From positions 62,001 through 126,000 of the forward strand of contig DATMAR010000013.1 in the NCBI GenBank assembly GCA_035559795.1: a stretch of DNA of 64,000 nt, read 5' to 3'. Source of the stretch: Fimbriimonadales bacterium (GTDB lineage: Bacteria > Armatimonadota > Fimbriimonadia > Fimbriimonadales > ATM1). The position numbers were made by a program, and so were the translations under genes. Positions 8,654 through 18,399 of the stretch are shown here, piece by piece; the stretch's first letter is position 1, and each line of letters opens with the position of its first letter. Under the pieces are notes generated by a model, which was given only the letters and a program-made list of their open reading frames with translations, did no database searches and was not told where the DNA came from.

Positions 8654-9736
8654 TTATGGACTTAGATTGATGGTCCATCCGTTTTCCTTGTTTTGCGGAG
8701 TTCCGACGAATAACCACTCCCCGGAGGTACTCGAGCCTAGAATTGCATACGCTCCTAAGTATTTCCAAGCCCAGTTCGTCAAATAGAACCGATACATTCG
8801 ATATTCTCCATCGGGACGTTCGATGGAGACATAAAGAGAAGACCCATCCTTACCCCATGCCAAGTTATGCAATTTCCCCCTCTTTCGTTTTTCAGTTCCA
8901 GGGAGCGGGAATTTTTGCATCTCCTTGCGAACGTAGTCGAATAGGACGATGTTTTCTTCTGTGTCTTTTAGGATGAGCATGTTTTTCGATTTATCGTAAA
9001 GAAGGAACTTCAAGCGTTCTGGGAAAAAGGGAATTTCGATTTCTCCTACATGTTTTTGTTCGCCGTTATGAGCGATGAGAATGAGGTCGCATTTTCGAGT
9101 TAGGGGGGGCTTTTCGTCTGGCAGGAGTCGGGGAGCGATTAATACCGCGAGGTCTCTGTAGATTGTTTTTCTATCTCGTGCGGCGATGAGCGCTTCCATC
9201 TTTTCATCGAAGTAGGTCAACAATTGATTGAGAGGGAAATCCTCGTCCGAGACGGAGATATAAGAAATTCCAGAAAGCGGAGGAGCGTTTTCGAGCCATT
9301 TCCAGGTATCCGAATCGTGAATCAGGATGATTTGATAAACCGAGGGTGAATAGATAGAGTATACGTGGGAGGCTGGACCGCTGAGTTCACGTTTTGGAAG
9401 TTTTCCCATAAGAGACATCATTCTGGTTTGGGGCAGTGTATAGATGTGAGGCTTGCCGTTTATTCTGAATTCTATGAATTCTATATACTCGCTGAATTTT
9501 AACAGGACGCGAGTCAATTTCAAAGTGCCGCAACCGCTGTAAATCCCATTACCGTCTTCGGATACGATGAATCTCGTTTCAAAAGGGATAGGCGGGTACA
9601 CCAATGCGCGAGGCATTCGGAGCTCTTCATAGGCAACTTTGCGAAGTCCCTCTTTCGATTCTATTTCGAGTTGAAGTCCGGGAAGTTTTATTTGCTGGAC
9701 ATCGGCAATCAAACAAAAATATAAGAGACAAAACAT
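8654..9736 (-). CDS. Unknown protein with probable signal peptide
   Basis: 360 residues starting with a hydrophobic segment (MFCLLYFCLIADVQQ) that suggests export. The C-terminal half has repeated strands of the type KNMLILKDTEENIVLFDY and KDGSSLYVSIERPDGEYRMYRF, which resemble propeller blades but fall short of a clear family assignment. No catalytic motif is recognised. The gene stands alone between phoU and clpX, both on the same strand. Confidence 0.6.
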   Translation of the reverse strand: MFCLLYFCLIADVQQIKLPGLQLEIESKEGLRKVAYEELRMPRALVYPPIPFETRFIVSEDGNGIYSGCGTLKLTRVLLKFSEYIEFIEFRINGKPHIYTLPQTRMMSLMGKLPKRELSGPASHVYSIYSPSVYQIILIHDSDTWKWLENAPPLSGISYISVSDEDFPLNQLLTYFDEKMEALIAARDRKTIYRDLAVLIAPRLLPDEKPPLTRKCDLILIAHNGEQKHVGEIEIPFFPERLKFLLYDKSKNMLILKDTEENIVLFDYVRKEMQKFPLPGTEKRKRGKLHNLAWGKDGSSLYVSIERPDGEYRMYRFYLTNWAWKYLGAYAILGSSTSGEWLFVGTPQNKENGWTINLSP

Positions 9737-9839
9737 CTTTTTGCCCTAATCACTGTGGGGAAAGACTCGGTGACTACATTCGCTACATTATGTGTCACTA
9801 ACAAAGGAAAAATAGAAAAGGGGAGAAGAAATAAAGGTT

Positions 9840-11111
9840 TTAACTCGCCTGTAACTCTTCTTCGCTTGGGTAAATAATCGGGGATGCCTTTTCCGATAGA
9901 ACATTCGAAGGCACGATTACTCTTTCCACTCTTCCCCTACTCGGAACTTCGAACATCACATCCAACATGATGCTCTCGATAATCTGACGCAAGGCGCGTG
10001 CGCCTGTCCCTCTGCGCAGTGCTTCTTGCGCTATTTCTCGCAGTGCGCCTTCTTCGAAAATCAATTCCACGCCGTCAATAGCGAATAATTTTTGGAACTG
10101 TTTCACCAACGCGTTTCGAGGTTCTACAAGTATACGCATTAATGTGGCTTCGTCCAATTCGTACAAAGTCGAAATCACGGGCAAACGACCGATGAACTCC
10201 GGAATCAAACCGAACTTCAGCAAGTCTTCCGGCATCACTTCTTTCAGAATATCCTTTTTGCGCTCTTTTCGAGAACTCGGGGTAGAACGGAATCCGATCG
10301 TGCTTTCTCGTTTGCGCTGTAAAATAATTTCATCCAACCCTTCGAAAGCCCCACCGCATATAAAGAGAATGTTCGTGGTATCAATTTGAATGTATTCTTG
10401 ATGCGGATGTTTTCGCCCCCCCGTAGGTGGAACGTTCGCAATTGTTCCTTCTAATATCTTCAAAAGTGCTTGCTGTACTCCCTCTCCGCTTACGTCGCGA
10501 GTAATGCTCGGGTTATCCGTCTTTCGCGCGATTTTGTCGATTTCGTCTACGTAAATGATTCCTCGTTGTGCCGCTTGAATGGGATTTTGACCGAACTCCC
10601 CTGTGTCCGCTGCCTGATAGAGTTTCAATAAAATATTTTCTACGTCTTCACCGACGTAGCCCGCTTCCGTAAGACTCGTTGCATCCGCAATCGCGAAGGG
10701 AACATTCAAAATTCTCGCCAAAGTTTGCGCAAGCAACGTCTTTCCACAACCAGTCGGACCAATGAGCAAGATGTTGCTTTTTTGGATATCAACATCGTCT
10801 GCTCGAGGCGTGGTCGAAATTCTTTTGTAATGGTTGTAAACAGCGACTGCGAGGGCTCGTTTTGCCGAATCTTGACCGACTACGTATTGGTCCAAATAAG
10901 CCACGATTTCCTTCGGTTTCGGAAGTGCGCTCAGAGCAGGTCGTTCTGGCGTTCGAACGATTGCATCTTCCTGTCCACTGCTACGGAGAATATCTGTGCA
11001 GAGGTCTATGCAGTCTTGGCAAACCCCACCGTAAAGACCTACGATAAGGCTTTTAACCTGCGCTTTCGGCTTGCCACAAAGAACACACTTATCTCTTAAT
11101 TCCATTGCCAT
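9840..11111 (-). CDS. clpX: ATP-dependent Clp protease ATP-binding subunit ClpX
   Basis: 423 residues, the canonical size. The N-terminal zinc-binding domain has CVLCGKPK and CQDCIDLC. The AAA+ domain has Walker A GPTGCGKT, Walker [12 protein letters not shown], the pore motif GYVGEDVE, an IGF-type ClpP-docking loop (STIGF near residue 270) and the C-terminal domain ending in [13 protein letters not shown]. It unfolds substrates and feeds them to ClpP. Downstream of clpP with a 32-nt gap, in the common order tig-clpP-clpX. Confidence 0.98.
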   Translation of the reverse strand: MAMELRDKCVLCGKPKAQVKSLIVGLYGGVCQDCIDLCTDILRSSGQEDAIVRTPERPALSALPKPKEIVAYLDQYVVGQDSAKRALAVAVYNHYKRISTTPRADDVDIQKSNILLIGPTGCGKTLLAQTLARILNVPFAIADATSLTEAGYVGEDVENILLKLYQAADTGEFGQNPIQAAQRGIIYVDEIDKIARKTDNPSITRDVSGEGVQQALLKILEGTIANVPPTGGRKHPHQEYIQIDTTNILFICGGAFEGLDEIILQRKRESTIGFRSTPSSRKERKKDILKEVMPEDLLKFGLIPEFIGRLPVISTLYELDEATLMRILVEPRNALVKQFQKLFAIDGVELIFEEGALREIAQEALRRGTGARALRQIIESIMLDVMFEVPSRGRVERVIVPSNVLSEKASPIIYPSEEELQAS

Positions 11112-11143
11112 ATTTATCTAAGTTATCTCTTTTTGTTTAGACG

Positions 11144-11731
11144 CTATTTACGTTGCCCGGGCTTCAAGACTACATCTACGATTCCGTATTCCTTCGCCTC
11201 TTCGGCAGACATAAAGAAGTCTCTTTCCGTATCCTTTTCGATTCGTTCGAGCGGTTGTCCGGTATGACGCGATAGAATTTCGTTGATCATCTTTTTATAC
11301 CGCAGGATTTCTTCGGCTTGGATTTTGATATCCGTCGCTGTGCCTTGAAAGCCCCCCATAACTTGGTGAATCATCACCCTGGCATGCTCTAAGCATGCTC
11401 GCTTTCCTTTTGCGCCTCCAGCGAGCAACACCGCCCCCATGCTCGCTGCTTGTCCTACGCATGTGGTTGCGATATCGCATCTTATGTACTGCATAGCGTC
11501 GTAAATTGCCAAACCAGCACTCACCGAACCACCGGGAGAGTTGATGTAAAGTTCGATGTCTTTGTCAGGGTCTTCTTTCTCCAAGTACAAAAGTTGAGCG
11601 ACTACGATATTAGCGATCTGGTCGTCTACGGGAAACCCCAGGAAAATGATGCGGTCCTTGAGTAGCCGGGAGTAAAGGTCATATGTCCTTTCACCTCGGG
11701 GTGTTTGTTCAATAACCCACGGAATACTCAT
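11144..11731 (-). CDS. clpP: ATP-dependent Clp protease proteolytic subunit ClpP
   Basis: 195 residues from ATG 11731. The open frame extends further to TTG 11803, but the inner ATG has GTGGAG six bases upstream, and only this start puts the catalytic triad at Ser97 (GQAASMGA), His122 (VMIHQVMGG) and Asp171 (DTERDFF), exactly the standard numbering. The protein begins like other ClpPs ([23 protein letters not shown]). Forms the tetradecameric protease used by ClpX. 61 nt downstream of tig, same strand. Confidence 0.97.
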   Translation of the reverse strand: MSIPWVIEQTPRGERTYDLYSRLLKDRIIFLGFPVDDQIANIVVAQLLYLEKEDPDKDIELYINSPGGSVSAGLAIYDAMQYIRCDIATTCVGQAASMGAVLLAGGAKGKRACLEHARVMIHQVMGGFQGTATDIKIQAEEILRYKKMINEILSRHTGQPLERIEKDTERDFFMSAEEAKEYGIVDVVLKPGQRK

Positions 11732-11792
11732 GAAGCACTCCACATCGTTCGGATTTTCATTATCGGCGTTTTTTCTGTACATTCTTCCTGTT

Positions 11793-13088
11793 TCACGGTT
11801 CAATCTCCTGTATATTTGCGTGTTCTTGTAAATATTCTAATACTTTTTGCCGCATGGCGCGGAAACGGAGTTCGTCCATACGGTTCGTCCTCTGTAAAAT
11901 GTTTAACGCATCCTGGGGGGAAATTTGATTCTCGTGGGCTATTTGCATGAGCGCTGTCTGTAAATCTTCCTGGGTCAATTTCATGTCGAGTTTTTTGAAA
12001 ACCTCCGATACGAGCAAGGTGCGATGAACTTCCTCCTTGGCCGCCTCTCGAATCCTTTCTATCAACTCTTCCAGCGTTAGGTTGTTCTCTCGGGCGACGT
12101 CTTCCAGGGTTTTCCCAGCCCTCGAGGCATCCTCGGCTATCTGTTCAATTCTCTGCTCGGCTACGCTCTCCCACATATTATCGGGAGCAAATACCTTCGA
12201 ACGCTGAAGAAGTTGGTCTAAAAGTTGCTCTTGGACGTAAGAGGTGTAAAAGGCTTCCTTTGCAGCCTTTATTCTTTCACGGACTTTTTCTCTCAATTCG
12301 TCTACTGATTGTGCTTGCAATTGCTGGGCGAATTCATCGGTCAACTCAGGCAACTCGGGTGCAGTCAAGGAGCGAATTTGAATCTGGCATCTGAGGGTTT
12401 TCCCCGCCCAATCCTTTTCTTGGAAGGATTCAGGGAAAGTCAGGTCTACTTGCTTTATGTCGTCCGTACTCATCCCTAAAAGAGCCTGGTCTAATTGTGG
12501 GAAGGTTTGTCCGACCACGGTCATGAACGTTCTCCCCTCTTCTTCCTCCTCCGGTTTTATGTTTACAATCGCGTAATCTCCCAGTTCTGCGCCGCGCTCT
12601 TGCACCTGCTTCGGCTTAGCCCGCTTCTTGCGTAATTCTTCGATTTGGGCTTCGACTTCCTCGTCGGTGACTTCGACCTTCGGCTTTTTAACTTCCAAAC
12701 CTTCTATGTCACCTAATTCGACTTTTGGTGGAAGCGGCACCTTCACTTGGAATTGACAATGTCCGGTTTCCTCATCGAGAGTGAGTTCCTCGACTCTGGG
12801 TGCTCCATAAGGCTCGATCCCTTTCTCTTTCAGAACAGCACGATACGTAGAAGAAACGATTTCCTGTCTTGCCAATTCCTGAATGTATTCGGGGTTTGCG
12901 TATTGCTTTACGACATTCTTAGGGGCAGCACCGGGACGAAACCCGGGAATTCGGAGTCTTTTTGCTGCTTTTTTGTACGCCCTATCGAAGCCCTCTCGAA
13001 CTTGTTCCTCTGAGCAGGTGACTTTGAGTAAAAGAGTGCACGGATTCAGTTCCTCCGTAACGACTTGCATTGTGGAAGTGGCATTCAT
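11793..13088 (-). CDS. tig: Trigger factor, ribosome-associated chaperone and peptidyl-prolyl isomerase
   Basis: 431 residues with the three trigger factor parts. The N-terminal ribosome-binding domain contains the signature [12 protein letters not shown] near residues 51-62. The FKBP-like isomerase domain follows at about 155-240, and a long helical, Gln/Glu-rich C-terminal chaperone arm completes the protein. First gene of the tig-clpP-clpX cluster, about 50 nt downstream of tRNA-Gly on the same strand, so the four may share a transcript. Confidence 0.96.
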   Translation of the reverse strand: MNATSTMQVVTEELNPCTLLLKVTCSEEQVREGFDRAYKKAAKRLRIPGFRPGAAPKNVVKQYANPEYIQELARQEIVSSTYRAVLKEKGIEPYGAPRVEELTLDEETGHCQFQVKVPLPPKVELGDIEGLEVKKPKVEVTDEEVEAQIEELRKKRAKPKQVQERGAELGDYAIVNIKPEEEEEGRTFMTVVGQTFPQLDQALLGMSTDDIKQVDLTFPESFQEKDWAGKTLRCQIQIRSLTAPELPELTDEFAQQLQAQSVDELREKVRERIKAAKEAFYTSYVQEQLLDQLLQRSKVFAPDNMWESVAEQRIEQIAEDASRAGKTLEDVARENNLTLEELIERIREAAKEEVHRTLLVSEVFKKLDMKLTQEDLQTALMQIAHENQISPQDALNILQRTNRMDELRFRAMRQKVLEYLQEHANIQEIEP

Positions 13089-13137
13089 TATAAGAAGTTG
13101 AAGAATACCCGTGGATACTGGGTAAGCGCGGTTGGTC

Positions 13138-13212
13138 TGGAGCGGGAGAAGGGATTTGAACCCTCGACCCTCTCGTTGGCAACGAGATGCTCTACCACTG
13201 AGCTACTCCCGC
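13138..13212 (-). tRNA. tRNA-Gly (anticodon GCC)
   Basis: On the minus strand the acceptor stem GCGGGAG (13206-13212) pairs with CTCCCGC (13142-13148), followed by discriminator T and an encoded CCA at 13138-13140. The D-arm (AGCTCAGTGGTAGAGC), the anticodon arm CTCGTTGCCAACGAG with anticodon GCC, and the T-arm with GGTTCAAATC are all present. Confidence 0.95.
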
Positions 13213-13228
13213 ACTAAAGGTCATTAGA

Positions 13229-13255
13229 ATTGTACCTAAAAGGGGTTATCGGCAA
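13229..13255 (-). promoter_or_regulatory. Possible sigma-70-type promoter for tRNA-Gly and the tig operon
   Basis: Reading the minus strand, TACAAT (13229-13234) lies 16 nt before the tRNA 5' end, with TTGCCG (13250-13255) 15 nt further upstream as a weak -35 element. The spacing is slightly short, so this is only a candidate. Confidence 0.35.
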
Positions 13256-13398
13256 TAGGCTTACCTCGAACCATCGTCGAGCCATCAGAATCTCCTCTCT
13301 GAGACACCAGACGTAGGTCTTTCATTCCATTAAAAATTTGTTTCTTCACAGGATTTATACTAAAACTTAGAAAACCTAATTCGAAGGTGAGGAAAAAG

Positions 13399-13593
13399 AT
13401 GGCGTGGGAGAAAATGTGGCGGTGTAAGAAATGTGAGAATCTGAATTTCGATTACCAATCTACTTGCGCAGGTTGTGGTAAAAGCATGTCGGAAGTTTGG
13501 AAGGAAAGCGTTTACAAGTGCAAGCGGTGCGGTAATTTCGTGCACTCCTACAGTTGGGCTCTAGGCAAGTGTCCCGCGTGTGGTAAGGATTGA
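13399..13593 (+). CDS. Small double zinc-ribbon protein
   Basis: 64 residues from ATG 13399 (GGTGAGGA ribosome site just upstream; a GTG at 13387 overlaps that site and is less likely). Four CxxC pairs are visible: CKKC, CAGC, CKRC and CPAC, forming two zinc ribbons. Trp/Lys-rich N-terminus. No further domain; it may bind nucleic acid or protein, function unknown. Confidence 0.7.
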   Translation: MAWEKMWRCKKCENLNFDYQSTCAGCGKSMSEVWKESVYKCKRCGNFVHSYSWALGKCPACGKD

Positions 13594-13633
13594 GGGCAAG
13601 TTTTAGCGAGTACTTATTCCATCCGCTCAGTTT

Positions 13634-14206
13634 TTAACTTCTTTTAACTTCAGAGAACGCTTTTTTTAATAGAGATGAAACCTTGAGTTTCGCCGCCCAT
13701 CTTCGCATGTAATTTTTGTTTAGTTCATTCTCCCTTGTCTCCAAAATTCCTATAACGTCGTTCCATTGACGGTCGCTTGGGTGCATTTTTATCCAATCGA
13801 GTTTTCGTAAAACGATGTTTTCCGGAGCGAGGCAATTGATATACAACTTAGGCAGCAATTCGATTCTCTTTTTTCTCCTCATCTCCGATTTCGAGTAGGC
13901 ATCCGTTCCAGCGAGAAAAACATCTATTTTGACAACTTCTTTCTTATGAATGATCTGAAATACTCTATATCGAGAATGCGATTTCAATGCCTCCCGTAAT
14001 TCCTTTTCGTTCAGCAAATAGTCTTTCTCGAACGTGCTTATAAATTCATAGACACTCTTTTCATCCAGGGTGAGAACGATATCCAAATCATTCGTTTGTC
14101 TCGGAACTCCCCAAGCACTGCTCGCATACGACCCCCCCACGGCGTATTCTAAACCGAGGCGATGGATCTTGGAGAAGAAATCAACGAAAACATCTCGAAT
14201 GCTCAC
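13634..14206 (-). CDS. Nucleotidyltransferase-fold protein (possible toxin-type NTase)
   Basis: 190 residues. The N-terminal GGSYASSAWGVPRQTNDLDIVL is the hG[GS]-x(9-13)-Dx[DE] signature of the polymerase-beta nucleotidyltransferase fold, with DLD as metal ligands and VVKIDVF supplying the third acidic residue. The C-terminal part is helical and basic. Such domains occur in AbiEii/MenT-like toxins and in uncharacterised DUF6036-like proteins. The GTG start overlaps the stop of the small upstream gene by 4 bp (GTGA), a sign of coupled translation and a two-gene module. Confidence 0.7.
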   Translation of the reverse strand: MSIRDVFVDFFSKIHRLGLEYAVGGSYASSAWGVPRQTNDLDIVLTLDEKSVYEFISTFEKDYLLNEKELREALKSHSRYRVFQIIHKKEVVKIDVFLAGTDAYSKSEMRRKKRIELLPKLYINCLAPENIVLRKLDWIKMHPSDRQWNDVIGILETRENELNKNYMRRWAAKLKVSSLLKKAFSEVKRS

Positions 14207-14373
14207 TTCGCCTTCGATAACTTTCTTCGCTTCGCTCGTAAAGCGATTTCACGTCCGATTTCACTGAGTTCTATCGCCTTTCGCAAACGCTCGGCGGGGC
14301 TCATTCTCCGAATGCGGCGGAGCATTTCTTTATGCGCCCATTCCGACGTATCGAGTAAATCCGTTCTCCTCAT
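14203..14373 (-). CDS. 56-residue helical partner of the nucleotidyltransferase gene
   Basis: A short frame from ATG 14373 to TGA at 14203-14205 encodes 56 residues: MRRTDLLDTSEWAHKEMLRR, then IRRMSPAERLRKAIELSEIG and a Lys/Arg-rich tail. It is strongly helical and basic. The last codons overlap the GTG start of the nucleotidyltransferase gene by 4 bp. The pairing of a tiny upstream gene with an NTase-fold gene resembles antitoxin-toxin modules, but no known antitoxin family is recognised and the role is inferred from context only. Confidence 0.65.
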   Translation of the reverse strand: MRRTDLLDTSEWAHKEMLRRIRRMSPAERLRKAIELSEIGREIALRAKRRKLSKAK

Positions 14374-14570
14374 AATCGAATGTTAGCAGATTGCCGAAGA
14401 ATTCGTGCTCTTATTTTCAGCGGCATGCTATCTTTCATGAGCATGACTTCGAAAATCTTCGGCGCATTTTCTTCTTACGGGCAAATGTCGAAGTTCATGG
14501 TTGTCTCTATAAATCGAGGAAGAGTTCGTTGCGGGGTATAAATGAACCGTACAAAAACGTTTTATTCCTT

Positions 14571-14655
14571 GGGCGGGTGGCGGAACTGGTAGACGCGCTG
14601 GACTTAGGATCCAGTCCCGAAAGGGGTAAGGGTTCGAGTCCCTTCCTGCCCACCA
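14571..14655 (+). tRNA. tRNA-Leu (anticodon TAG)
   Basis: 85 nt including CCA. Acceptor GGGCGGG pairs with CCTGCCC (one G-U), the anticodon loop ACTTAGGAT gives TAG, a long variable arm (TCCCGAAAGGGGTA) marks a class II tRNA, and the T-arm GGTTCGAGTCC is present. The encoded CCA is at 14653-14655. Confidence 0.95.
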
Positions 14656-14681
14656 AATCGTTGAAGAAATAAGAATTTTTT

Positions 14682-14711
14682 ATGCCTCAAGAGTCTCTGC
14701 TATTGAGGCAT
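14682..14711. repeat. Hairpin resembling family A repeat after tRNA-Leu
   Basis: ATGCCTCAA and TTGAGGCAT flank a 12-nt loop. The arms match the outer arms of the GCCTCAACTGC hairpin family found elsewhere in the window; no T-run follows on either strand, so terminator function is doubtful. Confidence 0.55.
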
Positions 14712-14753
14712 TCATGCTTTGTGGGATAAAAATATCTACTGGGATAAGAATTT

Positions 14754-15170
14754 CTATTCACGCCTCTTTGCCATTTGTGGCAAAAACCATTTGGCGTTTT
14801 CCTCTTTTTCCAATTGTTTTGCGTACTCTTCGAGCAATCTTTTTGCGTCGGATTCGAAATGGTAACTCCCGTGCACTTCTCCCTGCCAAATCGTCTCGAC
14901 CACCCACGAAGGCACAGGCAAAAATACAATTCTTTCCGGAGGTTCGACGCTGACGGTCAATATCGTAGCCGCAGACAATGGATCGGGAAAGATGAACTCG
15001 AAATGGACTTTAAAGGGTTCGTAACGCGTGGTTCCCACTTGCGGAGCGCCTTTAACTAACGCTTCACGAAAAATCCGCTCGTCGAATGTTCCTTCCTGAG
15101 GCGGATTTCCCTTCTTCAAAAACTCGAAAATCTCGAGTTTTTTCGAGGTCGCCCATTCGTTGAGGGTCAT
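14754..15170 (-). CDS. Hypothetical cytosolic protein
   Basis: 138 residues, ATG 15170, no signal peptide or membrane helix. The sequence is mixed alpha/beta with an acidic, Lys-rich C-terminal helix (KRLLEEYAKQLEKEENAK). No family motif is recognised. Alone between tRNA-Leu and the divergent subtilase gene. Confidence 0.6.
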   Translation of the reverse strand: MTLNEWATSKKLEIFEFLKKGNPPQEGTFDERIFREALVKGAPQVGTTRYEPFKVHFEFIFPDPLSAATILTVSVEPPERIVFLPVPSWVVETIWQGEVHGSYHFESDAKRLLEEYAKQLEKEENAKWFLPQMAKRRE

Positions 15171-15347
15171 GCGTAAAGGTTACCTCTCTTCGCAAGAACT
15201 CCGATTTTCTTTAGTTTTCTTTCAGTTTCTGGCGAACTTACGGGCATTTGGCAAACGTCATGCAAATGAACTTCAGGGGCGAGTATCCTTTAGGAAAATT
15301 TCGTTTATGCCTTGGGATGCCCCTAGGAAAACGCGAGGAAGGACATT

Positions 15348-17363
15348 ATGTACAAGAAACTCATCGCATTCATTCTCCTTTACACAATTTCTGTGCTTGG
15401 TTTCACCGCTTGGGCACAGAAAATCTATCTGAAATATGCAGAATTCGACCCACTCGTTTCCGTTCCGAGCGTCTCTTCGGAATTAGGAGCGCGCAAAACG
15501 ACCCCTTGGGATACCTGGCACTTTTTGGTGCAATTCAAGGGGTACAAAACGCCGAGCGACGAAGCATATCTCGAATCCATCGGCGCTCGCATTGATGGTT
15601 ATTTGCCGCATAACACTTTGATGGTCGAAACCACATGGATGAATTCCGAGCTTTTATCGAAGTGGAATCGCGTTCGCTGGATTGGAGCGATTCATCCTGC
15701 TTACAAGATCAGCAGTGAACTCGGAACTCGTCCGCTTTTCACGAAAGAACGAAAGGAAGAGGCCAAACGGGGACTTCATCGTATGACCGTCAGCCTTTTC
15801 GATAACGAGGATTTCGCGGATACAGTCAATGCAGCCCTCGGATTGGGACTCGAAGTGCTCGATATCGGAAGAATCGGTCCTGGTTATGTAATCGAAGTGC
15901 GCGGTACGCCTGCGCAAGCGAAACAATTGGCTTTTTTGGATGACGTGCTTTTTATAGACGAAGCCGACGAAGCCGTTTATCGCAATCAGGTCACCCGATG
16001 GGTCATTCAGTCGAACGTTACCGATTGGGTGCCGATTTGGGACCAAGGCGTAAAAGGCGATGGACAAATCGTCGGAATCATCGATGGATTACTCTATAAA
16101 AATCACGACGTCTTCCGTGACTTAGAAGGCGACCCCCCCGGTCCTGATCATAGAAAAATCGTTGCCTATTACAGCAGCGCTGGACAAAACGGTGGGGATT
16201 CTCACGGAACGCACACTTCGGGAACACTCGCTGGCGACCAAGAACCCGTTACAGGAAGCACATATCGAAACGGAATGGCTTACCATGCGAAGATCGTCTT
16301 CACTTGGTTAGGCGATATCACCGGTTCGAATCTCTATACGAAATTCGTGAATGCGCACAATGCAGGTGCTCGCGACCACAGCAATTCATGGGGTAACGAT
16401 GGCACGACTGCCTACACGAATTGGTGCAAAGCGATTGATCAATATTCCTATGAATTCGAAGATGGTGTTGTCGCATTTGCTGTAACGAACCTGTCCACTC
16501 TGAAAACTCCGGAGAATGCTAAGAGTTGTTTGGCAGTCGGAAATACCTATCAAGCACCGAACCAATTTAAGGCGAATACTGGCGGAACTGGTCCAACTTC
16601 CGACGGTCGCCAGAAACCCGAGATTTGGGCACCCGGAACGGGAATCTATTCTGCCAAATCCGGTTCGACGAACGGTTGGACATCCATGACCGGAACATCT
16701 ATGGCATGTCCTGCGATCACCGGAGCATGCGCGTTAGTGCGACAGTATTTCGCAGATGGTTTTGCAGACGACGGTAAGAAAGGAGGTCGTTCACATTCTG
16801 CGAGCGGCTCGTTGATTCGCGCGATGATCATGAACGGTGGCGTAGATATGACCGGTTTATCCGGTTATCCTGGCAATAAAGAAGGCTGGGGTCGTTTGCT
16901 GCTCGATGGCGTGCTTTGGTTCCGTGGTGAAACGCGCAAGTTGCTCTATGCGGATAAACGACATGCTCAAGGTGTCGGAACCGGTGAAGAGCATGTCTAT
17001 AAGATGTATGTAACCGGCAACTCAGAGCCTTTGCGCATTACGATGACCTTTGCCGATTATCCTGCGCAAGTGAATGCTTCGTATGCGCCGATTAATGACA
17101 TCAGCCTCGAGGTTATCGATCCTGACGGAATACTCTACTATGGTAACGACATAGACAAATCCGTAGGATTATCGAAAACCGGTGGTAGTCCTGATGTCAA
17201 AAATAGTACCGAGATGGTCATCCTCAACCCCCCCAAAACCGGCATGTATATCGTGAAGGTCAAAGGAGTTATCATCAATCAAGGAACGAAACAAGGCTAT
17301 GCCGTGGTCGTAACCGGTGATGTAACGAAACCTTTGATGCCTGGATTAGGTGGTTGGAATTAA
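15348..17363 (+). CDS. Secreted subtilisin-like serine protease (S8)
   Basis: 671 residues: signal peptide (about 1-23, ending FTAWA-Q), a pro-region of roughly 200 residues, and the catalytic domain. The triad is visible as Asp246 (VGIIDGLLY), His286 (DSHGTHTSGTLAG) and Ser451 (GTSMACPAITGA), with the oxyanion Asn346 in HSNSWGN. The C-terminal ~130 residues (EPLRITMTFADYPAQVNA, LEVIDPDG) look like the P/pre-peptidase beta-sandwich often found in subtilases. An extracellular degradative or processing enzyme. Good ribosome site (GGAAGGAC) before ATG 15348, and an intrinsic terminator follows. Confidence 0.92.
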   Translation: MYKKLIAFILLYTISVLGFTAWAQKIYLKYAEFDPLVSVPSVSSELGARKTTPWDTWHFLVQFKGYKTPSDEAYLESIGARIDGYLPHNTLMVETTWMNSELLSKWNRVRWIGAIHPAYKISSELGTRPLFTKERKEEAKRGLHRMTVSLFDNEDFADTVNAALGLGLEVLDIGRIGPGYVIEVRGTPAQAKQLAFLDDVLFIDEADEAVYRNQVTRWVIQSNVTDWVPIWDQGVKGDGQIVGIIDGLLYKNHDVFRDLEGDPPGPDHRKIVAYYSSAGQNGGDSHGTHTSGTLAGDQEPVTGSTYRNGMAYHAKIVFTWLGDITGSNLYTKFVNAHNAGARDHSNSWGNDGTTAYTNWCKAIDQYSYEFEDGVVAFAVTNLSTLKTPENAKSCLAVGNTYQAPNQFKANTGGTGPTSDGRQKPEIWAPGTGIYSAKSGSTNGWTSMTGTSMACPAITGACALVRQYFADGFADDGKKGGRSHSASGSLIRAMIMNGGVDMTGLSGYPGNKEGWGRLLLDGVLWFRGETRKLLYADKRHAQGVGTGEEHVYKMYVTGNSEPLRITMTFADYPAQVNASYAPINDISLEVIDPDGILYYGNDIDKSVGLSKTGGSPDVKNSTEMVILNPPKTGMYIVKVKGVIINQGTKQGYAVVVTGDVTKPLMPGLGGWN

Positions 17364-17377
17364 TCTTTGGTTTCTTA

Positions 17378-17415
17378 GCCCGCACACCGAAACGTGTGCG
17401 GGCTTTTTGTTTTAT
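17378..17415 (+). terminator. Intrinsic terminator of the subtilase gene
   Basis: Perfect 10-bp stem GCCCGCACAC / GTGTGCGGGC (17378-17387 and 17394-17403) with a 6-nt loop, followed by a T-rich stretch TTTTTGTTTTATT. Located 15 nt after the subtilase stop. Confidence 0.9.
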
Positions 17416-17515
17416 TGTAGATGCTGTGCAAACAGGAATAGCATAAAGTTAGAAGGAGGGATGATTTTTAATTTTTAGCATTTCCAACTGATTTTTCGAA
17501 CCTTACGGCATCCGA

Positions 17516-17541
17516 AATCGCGCCTTACCGCGCTCCTACAT
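17516..17541. repeat. Family C repeat (REP-like) copy
   Basis: AATCGCGCCTTACCGCGCTC followed by CTACA, the same element (reverse strand: TGTAGGAGCGCCGTAAGGCG) seen at 18321-18346, 33232-33256, 33549-33571 and twice near 54.1-54.2 kb. A small imperfect hairpin of the REP type. Confidence 0.65.
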
Positions 17542-17617
17542 TCTCCTAAATGCGGCGAGGTTCTAAGGAGCAAGCGGTGAACCTTTAAATAAGGTTCATA
17601 ATTGTCATAAGAAAGTC

Positions 17618-18130
17618 ATGCTGCCAAAAGAAACTTCGGAAAGTGTAGTTCGTCCTTATGAAACAAACGATGCAGATGCTGTTTGCAGTGTCATTAAAAC
17701 CGTTTTCGAAGAATTCGGATTTCCTTGGCTTCCCAATAGCGCCAATCGCGATTGTTATGCCATAGAAAAGCACTATCATGAAAGGGGGGGTGGATTCTGG
17801 GTCGTGGAAGTAAACGGAGAAGTCGTTGGGACTTGCGGATACATTCCGCATGATAACAAACGATGTGAGTTGCTCCGAATGTATTTGCTTCCCCAGTTTC
17901 GGGGGCAAGGATTGGGGAAGAAAATTTTTAACGCCGTTGCAAAGGATGCATTTTCTCGTGGGTTTTTGGAAATGGAAATTTGGTCCGACAAGGTTCTTAT
18001 AACCGCGCATAACTTCTACCGCTCGATAGGTGCGATTCCCATCGGTGAACGCGTTTGTAAAGATTCCGATTCAGGAGAACGATGGGAAGAGTGGGGGTTT
18101 TTGTTGGATTTGAAAGATTATCTACGGTAG
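17618..18130 (+). CDS. GNAT-family N-acetyltransferase
   Basis: 170 residues. The acetyl-CoA-binding motif A is clear as LRMYLLPQFRGQGLGKKIFN (Q/R-x-x-G-x-G/A type), preceded by the beta4 strand VVGTCGYIPH and followed by motif B (AHNFYRSIGAIPIGE). Transfers an acetyl group to an amine of an unknown small molecule or protein. Contains a G7 run at 17784-17790 that encodes Gly-Gly-Gly with the flanking bases. Alone on its strand. Confidence 0.85.
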   Translation: MLPKETSESVVRPYETNDADAVCSVIKTVFEEFGFPWLPNSANRDCYAIEKHYHERGGGFWVVEVNGEVVGTCGYIPHDNKRCELLRMYLLPQFRGQGLGKKIFNAVAKDAFSRGFLEMEIWSDKVLITAHNFYRSIGAIPIGERVCKDSDSGERWEEWGFLLDLKDYLR

Positions 18131-18273
18131 GAATGAGAGTAGCGTAAATTGAAATAGAGTGCAAGTATCTTGTTGTTGTCTCGAACTACAATTGAAACTG
18201 TGAATTATGCATTGATGTTCTATCGTTGGGATTATGTCAAAATCTTATGAACTATTTCGATTTTTATGAAAAA

Positions 18274-18346
18274 CGGTTCCCCTTGCGAAGCAGGAAGAGC
18301 CTTAAGGAGGGGGTCAAAAAAATCGCGCCTTACGGCGCTCCTACAG
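18274..18346. repeat. Intergenic family B and family C repeats
   Basis: The 18131-18399 gap holds no gene. It carries a degraded family B element (GGTTCCCCTTGCGAAGCAGG, then TTAAGGAGGGGGT at about 18302-18314) and a family C element (ATCGCGCCTTACGGCGCTCC at 18321-18341). Confidence 0.65.
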
Positions 18347-18399
18347 ATTCACATACTGTAAATTTCTTACAACAAAGAAACTCACAAACGCAACTGTTT

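Noticed and set aside
11732-11803. Extended ClpP start (TTG 11803)
   Set aside because: The inner ATG at 11731 has a good ribosome site and gives canonical Ser97/His122/Asp171 numbering.
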